DNA of 36,891 nucleotides from Stieleria sedimenti (lineage in GTDB: Bacteria > Planctomycetota > Planctomycetia > Pirellulales > Pirellulaceae), in contig NZ_JANZKV010000200.1 in NCBI RefSeq assembly GCF_025060895.1, forward strand, positions 10,380 through 47,270. The letters are read 5' to 3'. Below the pieces are notes generated by a model. The model was not told the origin of the DNA, did not search any database, and saw only the letters and a list, made by a program, of their open reading frames with translations. The translations under genes were made by a program, and so were the position numbers. Of the stretch, positions 9,015 through 17,275 are shown one piece after another; position 1 is the stretch's first letter, and each line of letters begins with the position of its first letter.

Positions 9015-9126
9015 GCGTTTTGTGCCCGTCGTGCACGTCGTGACGAAAGAATCGCCTTGAACTTTGTTCGGCATGCGGTGACAATGACTTGGCATCAATC
9101 ACGCTTCTTTGCTGCGCACGTCCCTG

Positions 9127-9660
9127 ATGAACCGCCGAATAATCCGTACCGTCCTTACCGTTTGCCTGGTCGTCCTCACGACGATGCAGCCGGTATCGGC
9201 GTTGGTGTTGATGGGAACCTGCTCGGGAAACGTTTGCGAGCAAAAGCAAACGTGCGGGGGGTGTGGTTGCTGTGAGGTTGCCCAACAAGAGCAGCGATGC
9301 TGCTCTTGCCCCGATCGCGGCGACGGGATGGAAGGTCGTTTGGCTGCGGGGCATGACAAACTGTCCAGCAAATCGGTCGGTCCGCCGCCGCGGGGCTGCT
9401 CGATCGATCTGAAAGCCAGCCAAGACGCGGCCGATCACCTGGCGGTCAACCGCCGATGCACGTGTCGTGTCTCGGTTCCGCCGATGGATCGCACCAGCAC
9501 GTCTGATTCGGCCGTTCGTGATCTGTCGCTCCGACTTGCTTCGTTGGAATTCGTGTTGCCCGAGGACGTTTCGCCGATCGTTCACTCGCGTTCGGTCGAT
9601 ACCACGCCCGGCAGTCGCGCCGATTTCTCTCAACGCATACTCTGCGTCTGGCGGATTTAG
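9127..9660 (+). CDS. Exported cysteine-rich protein of unknown function
   Basis: I do not recognise a family. The 177-residue product starts with a signal-like segment (NRRIIRTVLTVCLVVLTT...VSA) and then packs nine cysteines into residues 32-61 (32, 37, 43, 46, 48, 49, 58, 59, 61), with CGGCGCC at 43-49. The C-terminal two thirds are ordinary, with four more Cys. The location between a tolC-like gene and a metal-binding lipoprotein suggests periplasmic metal (copper or silver) capture; that is inference. The start is ATG 9127; an in-frame TTG at 9109 is possible. No strong ribosome-binding site is seen. Confidence 0.68.
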   Translation: MNRRIIRTVLTVCLVVLTTMQPVSALVLMGTCSGNVCEQKQTCGGCGCCEVAQQEQRCCSCPDRGDGMEGRLAAGHDKLSSKSVGPPPRGCSIDLKASQDAADHLAVNRRCTCRVSVPPMDRTSTSDSAVRDLSLRLASLEFVLPEDVSPIVHSRSVDTTPGSRADFSQRILCVWRI

Positions 9661-9666
9661 CAGGTT

Positions 9667-9688
9667 TTGACAGGGGGCGTGCGCGCCC
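9667..9688 (+). promoter_or_regulatory. Possible promoter/operator before the metal-binding lipoprotein
   Basis: A consensus -35 box TTGACA (9667-9672) is followed by a GC-rich palindrome GGGCG-tgcg-CGCCC (9675-9688) in spacer position. No good -10 box is seen at 17-20 bp, so this is weak. A palindrome between -35 and -10 is typical of metal-responsive promoters. It could instead be a terminator stem for the Cys-rich gene, which ends at 9660. Confidence 0.3.
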
Positions 9689-9757
9689 ACTGAAACAAAC
9701 CCTACTGATTTCCATTTTGATTCTGACGGACAGATTCCGTCGCCACGAGAGAGATTG

Positions 9758-10144
9758 ATGATGCGCTATTTGATTGGTTCTACCTTGTTGTTGTTGATTC
9801 TGGTCGCTGCGATCACCGGATGCGGTGATGCGACTCCGACCGCCACCGACGCAGATGCCATTCCGTTGATTTCGGATCCGGTGGAGGCCACCGCGGTCAA
9901 CTTCGCGAACACGAAGTGCCCCATCATGGGCGGCAAGCCCACCTCCGAATTGACGGCGGAGTACGAGGGCAAGACGATCGGTTTTTGCTGTGAAGGCTGC
10001 CCCGAAAAATGGGCGGCACTCGACGAGGATGTGAAAGCCGAAAAGTTCGCGAAGGTTGATGCGCAGGCCGGCCACGATCATGGCACCGACGATGACCACG
10101 CCGGTCACGACCATGCCGAAGACGCAACCGACTCGCCCCAGTAG
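9758..10144 (+). CDS. Lipoprotein with TRASH/YHS-like metal site and His-rich tail
   Basis: A 128-residue lipoprotein: hydrophobic stretch 7-19 and lipobox ITGC (C22). Residues 53-84 form a TRASH/YHS-like module: 'TKCPIMGGKP' with C54, then 'YEGKTIGFCCEGCPEKW' with C77, C78 and C81. The tail is rich in His and Asp (GHDHG, DDDHAGHDHAED). Such modules bind Cu, Ag or other soft metals. A periplasmic metal chaperone or buffer feeding the CusB adaptor encoded next is likely. ATG 9758 and ATG 9761 are adjacent starts after GAGAGA. It is the second gene in a row with many metal-binding residues ahead of cusBA. Confidence 0.82.
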   Translation: MMRYLIGSTLLLLILVAAITGCGDATPTATDADAIPLISDPVEATAVNFANTKCPIMGGKPTSELTAEYEGKTIGFCCEGCPEKWAALDEDVKAEKFAKVDAQAGHDHGTDDDHAGHDHAEDATDSPQ

Positions 10145-10174
10145 CGGGTGATCCCCTGAGAGTCGCTGACGCCG

Positions 10175-10201
10175 CCGGACGTTGGACCGTCCACGTTCCG
10201 G
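10175..10201. terminator. Imperfect palindrome after the metal-binding lipoprotein
   Basis: A 27-bp near-palindrome centred on 10188: CCGGACGTTGGAC faces GTCCACGTTCCGG, matching at 10 of 13 positions. It lies 31 bp past the lipoprotein stop. It may be a terminator or attenuator between that gene and the cusB-like gene; there is no T run. Confidence 0.3.
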
Positions 10202-10348
10202 CGCGCGTTGCGGCGACATTGATGTTCCGCTCGTTGATGGCGCGATGTCGGTTGCGCGCTATGGGTAACGCGGTGTTGATTGCCGGGGAAACCGTGTGAT
10301 CTGGTTACCGGCCATGGCGCGCCGCTGCCGTGGTGTGTCAGCGGCGAC

Positions 10349-10378
10349 ACCATGTTCCGATTCACCATGTTCTGATTC
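10349..10378 (+). repeat. 15-bp tandem direct repeat upstream of cusB-like gene
   Basis: ACCATGTTCCGATTC (10349-10363) is followed at once by ACCATGTTCTGATTC (10364-10378), one mismatch. The pair ends 26 bp before the cusB-like start, so it could be a regulator site in the 5' leader. No regulator can be assigned. Confidence 0.4.
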
Positions 10379-10404
10379 ATCGAAACCTCTCCTTGGTGTG
10401 ACGC

Positions 10405-12645
10405 ATGAACGACAACGAAGCGGCGCCGTCGAAACGCTCGTCTCGATGGCGGCAACGACTATCGGGTTTCAAGTGGCTCGGCAAAGCTCTGGTCCACGCA
10501 GCGGTTCTGTTGGTGGCGTTTGTCGTCGGGATAGCGTTGCTCGGTGTCGCCCAACGCGTCGGTTGGATTGGTGGTGGTGGCGAGATGGCTGCGTCAACGA
10601 CTGATCCGCACGATCACGGCGGCGAAACCCTTTATTCCTGTCCGATGCACCCGCAGATCAGACAGAACCGACCGGGAAAGTGTCCGATCTGCGCGATGGA
10701 CTTGGTGCCCGTTTCGAACCAGCGATCAGCGGGCACGCGCGGAACGGCGGAGGATGAAGATCGCTACATCTGTCCGATGATGTGCACGCCGCCGTCGAAA
10801 GAGCCCGGGCGTTGCCCCGTCTGTGCGATGAAATTAGTCAAGGCGACCAACGGTGGACCAAGCGACGGAGAATCGATCACCATCGAGCCGGCCGCACGTC
10901 GCTTGATAGGCATTGAAACCGCCAAAGCAAAACTCGGTCCGGTCTCGCAGACGATTCGCACCATCGGATCGATCGACTTTGACGAAAGCAAACTCGCAAC
11001 CATCTCGGCCTATGTGCCCGGACGCATCGAAAAACTTTATGCCAATTACGTCGGCGTTCCCGTCGAAAGAGACGATGATCTGGCGTTGATCTACAGCCCT
11101 GAGTTGTATTCTGCGCAGGTCGAGTTTTTGACGGCCCAAGACAACGCCCCGCTGAAACGACTCGGCGGGACGTCGGACTTCGCCTCGCTCGCCCGCCAAA
11201 AACTCATCGAGCTCGGGCTGACCGAAGAACAAGTTGACGCGTTGCGTTCGCGGGGGAAGGCGGACAGCCGAATCCGCATTCGCTCGCCCATCCGAGGAAC
11301 GGTGATCAACAAGTTTGCCGTGGAAGGCGACTACTTGAAGACCGGCGACAAGGTCTATCGCATTGCCGATCTGTCCACGGTCTGGCTGATGCTGGATTTG
11401 TACCCCGACGACGCGGCGAGGATTCGATTCGGCCAGGAAGTCGAAGCGGAGGTGTCGTCGATGCCGGGCGAGATCTTTACCGGCCGAGTCGCGTTCATCG
11501 ATCCGACGGTGCACGAGAAAACTCGGACGGTCCGCGTGCGGGTGGAGATGCCGAATCCGGATGGCAAGTTGCGGCCCGGCGACTACGCGACGGCCCGCGT
11601 CTACGTCGCCGCCATTCGCCAGGATTTGATTTACGATCCGATGTTGGCAGGAAAATTCATCAGCCCGATGCACCCCGAAGTGATTCGCGAAACGCCAGGC
11701 GATTGTCCGATCTGCGGGATGGCCCTGATCCCGACGTCATCGCTTGGGTTCGCTGACCAACCCCTGCCCTTGCAGCAAGTGATCACGGTGCCGCGTGATG
11801 CGGTGCTGATGGCCGGTGGCAACAGCGTGGTGTATCTGGAAACCGATCCCGGACGTTTTGAAATTCGCCGTGTGACTGTGGGGCCCGTGACGGACGACGA
11901 CGCCGTGATTCTAGAAGGCCTCGCGGCGGGCGAGACGGTCGCAACCCACGGCAATTTCCTGATCGACTCCCAAATGCAACTGGCCGGAAATCCCTCGCTG
12001 ATGGATCCCCGTAAGGCCAAAATGTACCCGCCGGGACCGCTCGAATTGCCCGTGCAAGAAATGATCGTGTTGCCGGCGGTCGCGGGCGAACAATTCGACC
12101 AAGCTCTCGAAGCCTATTTCAACATCGGCCAAGCGTTGGCGGCCGATCAGATTCCGGATCCAGCCCTCGTCCAACAGCTCGACGAAGCCCTGGGTGAATT
12201 GTTGCGATCGCGCGACGTTCCCGGTCCCGCTCAGTCGCATCTGCAGCGGGCGCGACGAAGTGTCGACCGTCTGACCGGGTCTCTGGAACAGACTCGGCAG
12301 GGCTTCCGTCCGCTCAGTCACGCCCTACTGAAAGCCGCCAACAGCGTGCGTGGTCCTCGCACCGCCGAGTCCCTCGTCCACCTGTTCTGTCCGATGGTCC
12401 CCGGCGGAGGTGGCGATTGGATGCAATCCGGCGGCGAGCTGCGCAATCCGTATTGGGGCAGCGAGATGTTGGAGTGTGGGGAGGAGGTGAGGGACATGGG
12501 GAGTGGGGAGACAAGGAGACAGGGAGACAGGGAGGCGATCGGGGGTAAAAGAGGAGGACACGGGCGACCGCGTCGATCAAGCACCGATGATCGACCGGCA
12601 TGCATTCCTCTCCCTCTCTCCCCCTCTCCTTGTCTCCTTCACTGA
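10405..12645 (+). CDS. cusB: CusB-like periplasmic adaptor with three metal-binding modules
   Basis: The membrane-fusion subunit of a Cu/Ag RND efflux pump, linking inner-membrane CusA to the TolC-type duct. At 746 residues it is far longer than E. coli CusB (about 407). A membrane anchor at 31-50 is followed by heavy-metal-binding modules at 77-103 ('CPMHP...CPICAMDL') and 121-147 ('CPMMC...CPVCAMKL'). The adaptor core runs about 160-415 and contains the split barrel/lipoyl segments ('AYVPGRIEKLYANYVG', 'SPIRGTVINK'). A third module at 418-445 is inserted late; its first Cys is Ser ('ISPMHP...CPICGM'). A DUF3347-like end (about 550-695, 'FCPMVPGGGGDW', 'NPYWGSEMLECGE') follows. The last ~50 residues are encoded by a purine-rich inverted repeat and look non-native. 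The stop is 38 bp before the cusA start. Confidence 0.9.
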   Translation: MNDNEAAPSKRSSRWRQRLSGFKWLGKALVHAAVLLVAFVVGIALLGVAQRVGWIGGGGEMAASTTDPHDHGGETLYSCPMHPQIRQNRPGKCPICAMDLVPVSNQRSAGTRGTAEDEDRYICPMMCTPPSKEPGRCPVCAMKLVKATNGGPSDGESITIEPAARRLIGIETAKAKLGPVSQTIRTIGSIDFDESKLATISAYVPGRIEKLYANYVGVPVERDDDLALIYSPELYSAQVEFLTAQDNAPLKRLGGTSDFASLARQKLIELGLTEEQVDALRSRGKADSRIRIRSPIRGTVINKFAVEGDYLKTGDKVYRIADLSTVWLMLDLYPDDAARIRFGQEVEAEVSSMPGEIFTGRVAFIDPTVHEKTRTVRVRVEMPNPDGKLRPGDYATARVYVAAIRQDLIYDPMLAGKFISPMHPEVIRETPGDCPICGMALIPTSSLGFADQPLPLQQVITVPRDAVLMAGGNSVVYLETDPGRFEIRRVTVGPVTDDDAVILEGLAAGETVATHGNFLIDSQMQLAGNPSLMDPRKAKMYPPGPLELPVQEMIVLPAVAGEQFDQALEAYFNIGQALAADQIPDPALVQQLDEALGELLRSRDVPGPAQSHLQRARRSVDRLTGSLEQTRQGFRPLSHALLKAANSVRGPRTAESLVHLFCPMVPGGGGDWMQSGGELRNPYWGSEMLECGEEVRDMGSGETRRQGDREAIGGKRGGHGRPRRSSTDDRPACIPLPLSPSPCLLH
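12501..12640. repeat. Purine/pyrimidine inverted repeat over the cusB 3' end
   Basis: GGAGACAAGGAGA (12507-12519) has its exact reverse complement at 12625-12637. The match continues inward with small bulges through purine-rich GGGAGACAGGGAGG and its pyrimidine counterpart, giving arms near 30 bp separated by about 75 bp. The element overlaps the last codons and the region before the stop of the cusB-like gene. It resembles a small dispersed or MITE-like repeat; strand asymmetry could also favour triplex formation. Confidence 0.65.
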
Positions 12646-12683
12646 GAAAGTCTCCTCGTCTAACAATGGGGAAGACCGGCGCG

Positions 12684-15600
12684 ATGCTTAACCTGCTGAT
12701 CCGTTTCTGTGTCAGAGAGCCGTGGCTGGTCGTGTTGGTGGCGATCGGCAGTAGCGTCGGCGGCTGGTTCGCCTATCGAGCCGTTCCGATCGACGCCATT
12801 CCCAACGTCGGTGAAAACCAAGTCATCGTGTTGACGCCGTGGCCGGGGCGGTCGCCCAAGGACATCGAAGACCAGGTCACTTATCCGCTCAGCGTTTCTC
12901 TGTTGGCCGTGCCCGGAGCGGAGTCGGTGCGTGGAAAAAGCATGTTCGGTTACAGCTTCGTGCAAGTCACCTTCAAGGACGACGTTGATTTCTACTGGGC
13001 ACGCAGCCGCGTCTCCGAGCAACTCGGGACTGCCGCCTCGCAATTGCCCGACGGGGTCGTTCCGCAACTGGGCCCCGACGCCACCGGTTTGGGGCAAATT
13101 TACTATTACACGCTGACCCCGCCGCCCGGCGGGATGGGATTGGCCGAGCTGCGAAGCCTACAGGACTTCGTCGTCAAGTACGAACTGCAATCGGTCGAGG
13201 GGGTCAGCGAAGTCGCCTCGATCGGCGGTTATGTCCGCCAATATCAGATCGATGTGGATCCCGACAAGTTGCGATTTCATAACGTCCCACTGCAAACGCT
13301 GGCGACGGCGGTGAAGGGGTCCAATCTTGACGTCGGTGCCAAAACGGTGGAATCGACGGGGATGGAGTACATCGTCCGCGGCAAAGGATTTTTGGGCAGC
13401 GAAGGCGGCCGAGGGGACGCGATCCGCGACATCGAAGAAACGGTGATCGTGCAGCGGGACGGAGTTCCGGTGCACGTCCGCGATGTCGCCAGTGTCCAAC
13501 TGGGGCCCGATTTTCGGCGTGGTGCGCTCGACTACAACGGCGCCGAAGCGGTCGGTGGTGTCGTCGTGATGCGTTACGGCGAGAACCCTCGCGAAGTGAT
13601 CGATCGGGTCAAAGCCAAGATTGCCAAGATCGAACCGGCATTGAAGGGCGTCAAAATCCACGGCGTTTACGATCGCAGCGGGTTGATCGACGAGACCGTG
13701 GCGACGCTGACCCAGGCGTTGCGCGACGAGATTCTGATCACCGCGGTCATCATCTTGCTCTTCCTGCTGCACGTTCGCAGCAGCGTTGTCGTGGCAATCT
13801 GTTTGCCCGCCGCGGTGCTGATGTCGTTTATTGCGATGCATTTGACGGGCGTCGGTTCGAACATCATGTCGCTCGCTGGAATCGCCATCGCGATCGGAAC
13901 CATGGTCGACATGAGCATCATCGTTTCGGAGAACATCTACCAGAACTTGGCGGAATGGGAGCAGGGCGATCGGACGCGTTCCCGATCCGAGGTGCTGTAT
14001 GAAGCGACCATCGAAGTCGCTCCGGCGGTGGTGACGGCCGTCACCACCACCATTGTCAGCTTTCTGCCGGTGTTTTTCTTAACCGGGCGAGACTATCGTC
14101 TGTTTTCCCCGCTGGCGTACACCAAGACCTTCGCCATCGCGATGGCCATGTTGACCGCCATCACGATGGTCCCCGCCCTCAGCCGGCTGTTGCTGAAAAG
14201 TTCCCGGTATCGCAAGCCCACGGCGCTGCTGGTCGCGCTCGCTCTGGCGATGCTTGCCGCGGCCCTGTCGCACTTTCTGTGGGGAAACGAGCTCGCTGCT
14301 CACCTCGGCTTGCAACGGTGGATGGTCACCGTTGCGATGGCACTGGCGGGATTGTTGTTGGGCTGGCAACTGATGCGAGAACGGATCCGGCCGATCGACG
14401 AGATTCCGACCAGTCGATTCGTGCGTTGGATCTATGCCGCGCGACTGCGCCAAGCGCTCCGACACAAAGCGATCGCGCTCTCCTTTCCGGCACTGTTGCT
14501 GGTCTTCGGCGTCGGTGCCTACGTCGGACTTCCGACGGTGATGCGGCCGATCGAGCGGGTCACCGCTTCTCTCGGCGTCGATTTGAATGCCGTCCCCGGC
14601 TATGTCGACGCCAAGCATCTGTTCACGGGGTTGCAAAGCGACGATTGGATCGCCCTCGATGAAGGCAGTTGGTTCTACATGCCGACGCTGTATCCGGCGG
14701 CAAGTTTTTCGCAGGCGATGCAGGTGTTGCAAACGCAAGACGTGTTGATCGGCCAGATCCCCGAAGTCAAAGATGTGCTCGGAAAGATCGGTCGGGTGGA
14801 ATCGGCGCTCGACCCCGCCCCGGCCGCGATGGTTGAAACGTACGTGATGCTGAAACCCGAATCGGAGTGGCGCGACGGTGTGACCGCTCGACAGATTTGG
14901 GACGAGATCAATCGCGTCGCCACGCTACCCGGCGTCACACCCGCATCGGCTCTGCAACCGATCGAAGGCCGGGTGGTGATGTTGCAATCGGGCATCAAAG
15001 CTCCGATGGCCATCCGCATCTACGGCGACGATCTGCAGACCCTGGCGACTGCTGCGATGGCCGTTTCCGCACAACTAAAAAAGTCGCCGTACGTTAATTC
15101 CGGCACGGTCAATCCAGATATCGTGCTCGGCAAACCCTACGTCGAATTCAACGTCAATCGCGAAGCCGCGTCGCGATACGGCATGAGCGCGTCCATGGTG
15201 AACGAAGTGATCGAGACGGCGCTGGGCGGCATGAATTTGATCACAACCGTCGAAGGCCGCGAACGCTATCCCGTTCGGCTGCGCTACAACCGTGACTTGC
15301 GGGAACGGATCGATGGCCTGAGCCGTTTACCGGTGGTCACGCAAAGCGGCGCCGTCGTCCCGCTGGAGGAACTCGCCAGTCTGGAAACGACCTGGGGCCC
15401 CGGTGCGATCAACAGTGAGAACGGACGTCTGATCGCGCACGTGGCCTTCATGACCAACGGTAGCGTCGGGGATCTGGAGTCGGTCGCGGCCATTGAAGAA
15501 CAGTTGCGACAGGCCCAGACGTTGCCGGAATCCAACCCTCATCGACTTGCGCTGCCCACCGGGTACTCGATCGAAGCCGTCGGCAGTTTCCGCAACCAGA

Positions 15601-16178
15601 TCGAAGCCAATCGCCGATTGATGTGGATCATTCCCGTCGTGATGGGGATCAATCTGTTGCTGATCTATGTGCAGTTCCGTAACCTGCCGATTTCGCTGGC
15701 GGTCTTTTCCGGAATCCCCGTCGCCTTTGCCGGGGGAATGATCTTGGTCGCGTGGATGCAGGTCGAACTCAATACCGCGGTTTGGGTCGGCTTCATCGCC
15801 TTGTTCGGGTTGGCGGTCGATGACGGGGTGGTGATGGCAACCTATGTCCATCAATTGCTTCAAAAGCGACGGATCACCAGCGTCCACGAGATCCGCGAGA
15901 CGGTCTACGAAGCAGGGCTCAAGCGGATCCGACCCTGTGTGATGACGACCGTCACGACTCTGGCGGCGTTGATCCCCGTCATGATCGCCGATGGACGCGG
16001 TGCCGATGTGGCCCGCGCGATGGCCATTCCCGTTTTTGGCGGCATGTTGGTCGAGCCGTTCACGTCGTTCATCGTGCCGACACTGTATTGCGGCTACCTG
16101 GAACTGAAGATGCGGTTCGGCCTGGAAGATGAACTTTGGCAGGGCGACGCAGGCGAGCATGACGCGATGGGCCATTGA
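12684..16178 (+). CDS. cusA: CusA-like heavy-metal RND efflux pump
   Basis: The inner-membrane proton-driven pump (1164 residues) that exports Cu(I)/Ag(I) through the CusB-like adaptor and the TolC-type duct. The three methionines that bind metal in E. coli CusA have counterparts: M666 ('FYMPTLYP'), M716 ('AAMVETYV') and M766 ('VVMLQSGIK'), spaced 50 and 50 as against 50 and 49 there. The TM4 proton-relay motif 'IAIGTMVDMSIIVSEN' is of the HME type. It is about 120 residues longer than CusA, mainly because two extra hydrophobic segments are inserted in the centre (about 515-565), before the second half starts. The start is ATG 12684, with GGGGA about ten bases upstream; in-frame ATGs at 12600 and 12666 would add repeat-derived or unmatched residues. 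Confidence 0.94.
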   Translation: MLNLLIRFCVREPWLVVLVAIGSSVGGWFAYRAVPIDAIPNVGENQVIVLTPWPGRSPKDIEDQVTYPLSVSLLAVPGAESVRGKSMFGYSFVQVTFKDDVDFYWARSRVSEQLGTAASQLPDGVVPQLGPDATGLGQIYYYTLTPPPGGMGLAELRSLQDFVVKYELQSVEGVSEVASIGGYVRQYQIDVDPDKLRFHNVPLQTLATAVKGSNLDVGAKTVESTGMEYIVRGKGFLGSEGGRGDAIRDIEETVIVQRDGVPVHVRDVASVQLGPDFRRGALDYNGAEAVGGVVVMRYGENPREVIDRVKAKIAKIEPALKGVKIHGVYDRSGLIDETVATLTQALRDEILITAVIILLFLLHVRSSVVVAICLPAAVLMSFIAMHLTGVGSNIMSLAGIAIAIGTMVDMSIIVSENIYQNLAEWEQGDRTRSRSEVLYEATIEVAPAVVTAVTTTIVSFLPVFFLTGRDYRLFSPLAYTKTFAIAMAMLTAITMVPALSRLLLKSSRYRKPTALLVALALAMLAAALSHFLWGNELAAHLGLQRWMVTVAMALAGLLLGWQLMRERIRPIDEIPTSRFVRWIYAARLRQALRHKAIALSFPALLLVFGVGAYVGLPTVMRPIERVTASLGVDLNAVPGYVDAKHLFTGLQSDDWIALDEGSWFYMPTLYPAASFSQAMQVLQTQDVLIGQIPEVKDVLGKIGRVESALDPAPAAMVETYVMLKPESEWRDGVTARQIWDEINRVATLPGVTPASALQPIEGRVVMLQSGIKAPMAIRIYGDDLQTLATAAMAVSAQLKKSPYVNSGTVNPDIVLGKPYVEFNVNREAASRYGMSASMVNEVIETALGGMNLITTVEGRERYPVRLRYNRDLRERIDGLSRLPVVTQSGAVVPLEELASLETTWGPGAINSENGRLIAHVAFMTNGSVGDLESVAAIEEQLRQAQTLPESNPHRLALPTGYSIEAVGSFRNQIEANRRLMWIIPVVMGINLLLIYVQFRNLPISLAVFSGIPVAFAGGMILVAWMQVELNTAVWVGFIALFGLAVDDGVVMATYVHQLLQKRRITSVHEIRETVYEAGLKRIRPCVMTTVTTLAALIPVMIADGRGADVARAMAIPVFGGMLVEPFTSFIVPTLYCGYLELKMRFGLEDELWQGDAGEHDAMGH

Positions 16179-16270
16179 ACCCTCATCCGGCCATGATATC
16201 TTCTGTATTCTAGAACCGTTGCCCGATCGCAACGAATTCAGCCACTTCACCATCAACGGGATGAACTTTT

Positions 16271-16825
16271 ATGATGCTTCGCATCTTGGCTTTGATCAGC
16301 TTGTTCGTGGCCGTCTCGACCGCCAACGCACATCCCGGCCACTCGCACGGATTCAGCGGCGCCGTTGAAACCGGGATCGCACACCCTTGGACCGGAATCG
16401 ATCACCTGATGGCGATGGTCTTGGTCGGAGTGTTGGCGACGCAATGCGGGCCGCGTCGTCGATGGAGTCTTCCGGTGTTGTTTTGCGGGTCGATGGCGGT
16501 CGCGAGCCTGGCCGGACAGCTAATCGGACCGGTTTCCCGGCTGGACATCGGACTCGCCATCACCCTGATTGCATTGGCAGCCTGCCTGGTCGGTCGATTC
16601 AACCACGCGACGTTCCCCGCCATCGTCACCCTTTGCGGCGGCCTACACGGGTTTGCCCACGGCGCCGACCTTGGGGCTGGCGACGGTTCGGCCCACTACC
16701 TTGTCGGCGTGATCCTGGGGACGGCTGTGATCCATCTGATCGGCATCGGGATCGGAACCGCGTTCAACCGCACTCCATCTCGATCACCACGCGTCGACCC
16801 TTTAACGAGCAACACCGTGGCGTAA
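16271..16825 (+). CDS. hupE: HupE/UreJ-family metal transporter
   Basis: A 184-residue membrane protein of the HupE/UreJ family, whose members move Ni or Co. The signature 'HPWTGIDHLMAM' (38-49) and the second motif 'GGLHGFAHG' (123-131) are both intact. A cleavable signal (1-20) precedes an exposed HPGHSHG metal-binding start, and about five to six membrane segments follow. No urease or hydrogenase gene is present in the window, so the metal is uncertain: Ni, Co or another divalent ion. It lies 92 bp after cusA and before an ArsR repressor and a COG0523 GTPase, which suits metal homeostasis. Its stop codon lies inside a strong hairpin. Confidence 0.88.
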   Translation: MMLRILALISLFVAVSTANAHPGHSHGFSGAVETGIAHPWTGIDHLMAMVLVGVLATQCGPRRRWSLPVLFCGSMAVASLAGQLIGPVSRLDIGLAITLIALAACLVGRFNHATFPAIVTLCGGLHGFAHGADLGAGDGSAHYLVGVILGTAVIHLIGIGIGTAFNRTPSRSPRVDPLTSNTVA

Positions 16826-16886
16826 GCTTCCAGCTTGCGACCCAAGGAGCCGTAGGTTCCCAGCATACGCCACGTTCGTCTGCTCG
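16806..16886. terminator. Compound hairpin/repeat over the hupE stop codon
   Basis: CGTGGCGTA (16816-16824) pairs exactly with TACGCCACG (16866-16874). Outside it CGAGCA (16806-16811) pairs with TGCTCG (16881-16886), and inside AAGCT-tcc-AGCTT (16824-16836) forms its own stem. The left arm includes the hupE stop. It may terminate hupE transcription; the motif GTGGCGTAAGCTTCCAGCTT looks like a planctomycete intergenic repeat, from memory. Confidence 0.6.
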
Positions 16887-16919
16887 TTTCTTACCCGGCA
16901 TGCGGGAGACTGATGAATC

Positions 16920-17249
16920 ATGGCCCAGTCACAAAATGATGAAGAAACACGTTGCGCGGCTTACCTGAAAGCGGTCGGCGATCCGCTCCGGATCCGCATC
17001 GTGCGGGCGCTGCAAGTCGGAGCGTTGAGCGTTTCCGATCTCGCCGAGCTGTTGGACCAAGAGATCGGCGTCGTTTCGCACCACCTCAGGGTGCTCTACC
17101 ACGCGGACATCGTCCAGACCCGCCGCGACGGCAAGTTCATCTACTATTCTCTCAACGAGCAGTTTCTCGACGCGAGTCGACGCAAACGCAATCGCGTGCT
17201 CGATTTCGGTTGTTGCCGTTTGGATGTCGGTCAGTCGCCGAGCGACTGA
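16920..17249 (+). CDS. ArsR/SmtB-family metal-sensing repressor
   Basis: A 109-residue winged-helix repressor. 'CAAYLKAVGDPLRIRIVRAL' (12-31) opens the fold, 'LSVSDLAELLDQEIGVVSHHLRVL' is the DNA-reading helix-turn-helix, and 'RDGKFIYYSL' the beta wing. The classic ELCVCDL metal box is replaced by ALSVSDL. The C-terminal 'DFGCCRLDVG' carries two adjacent Cys, a likely alternative metal site. ArsR proteins leave the promoter when metal binds. A palindrome overlapping a promoter-like site follows the gene and precedes the COG0523 gene, a natural target. GGGAG precedes the start. Confidence 0.92.
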   Translation: MAQSQNDEETRCAAYLKAVGDPLRIRIVRALQVGALSVSDLAELLDQEIGVVSHHLRVLYHADIVQTRRDGKFIYYSLNEQFLDASRRKRNRVLDFGCCRLDVGQSPSD

Positions 17250-17275
17250 ATCAGCCTACCGTGGATCAGCGTCGC

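Noticed and set aside
7611-9275. Long open frame (554 codons) on the plus strand
   Set aside because: It is antisense to the tolC-like gene, has no recognisable domain, and its residue mix is what a GC-rich antisense frame gives.
12507-12637. CRISPR-like repeat
   Set aside because: Only an inverted pair of purine-rich arms is present; there are no regularly spaced direct repeats with spacers, and no cas genes.
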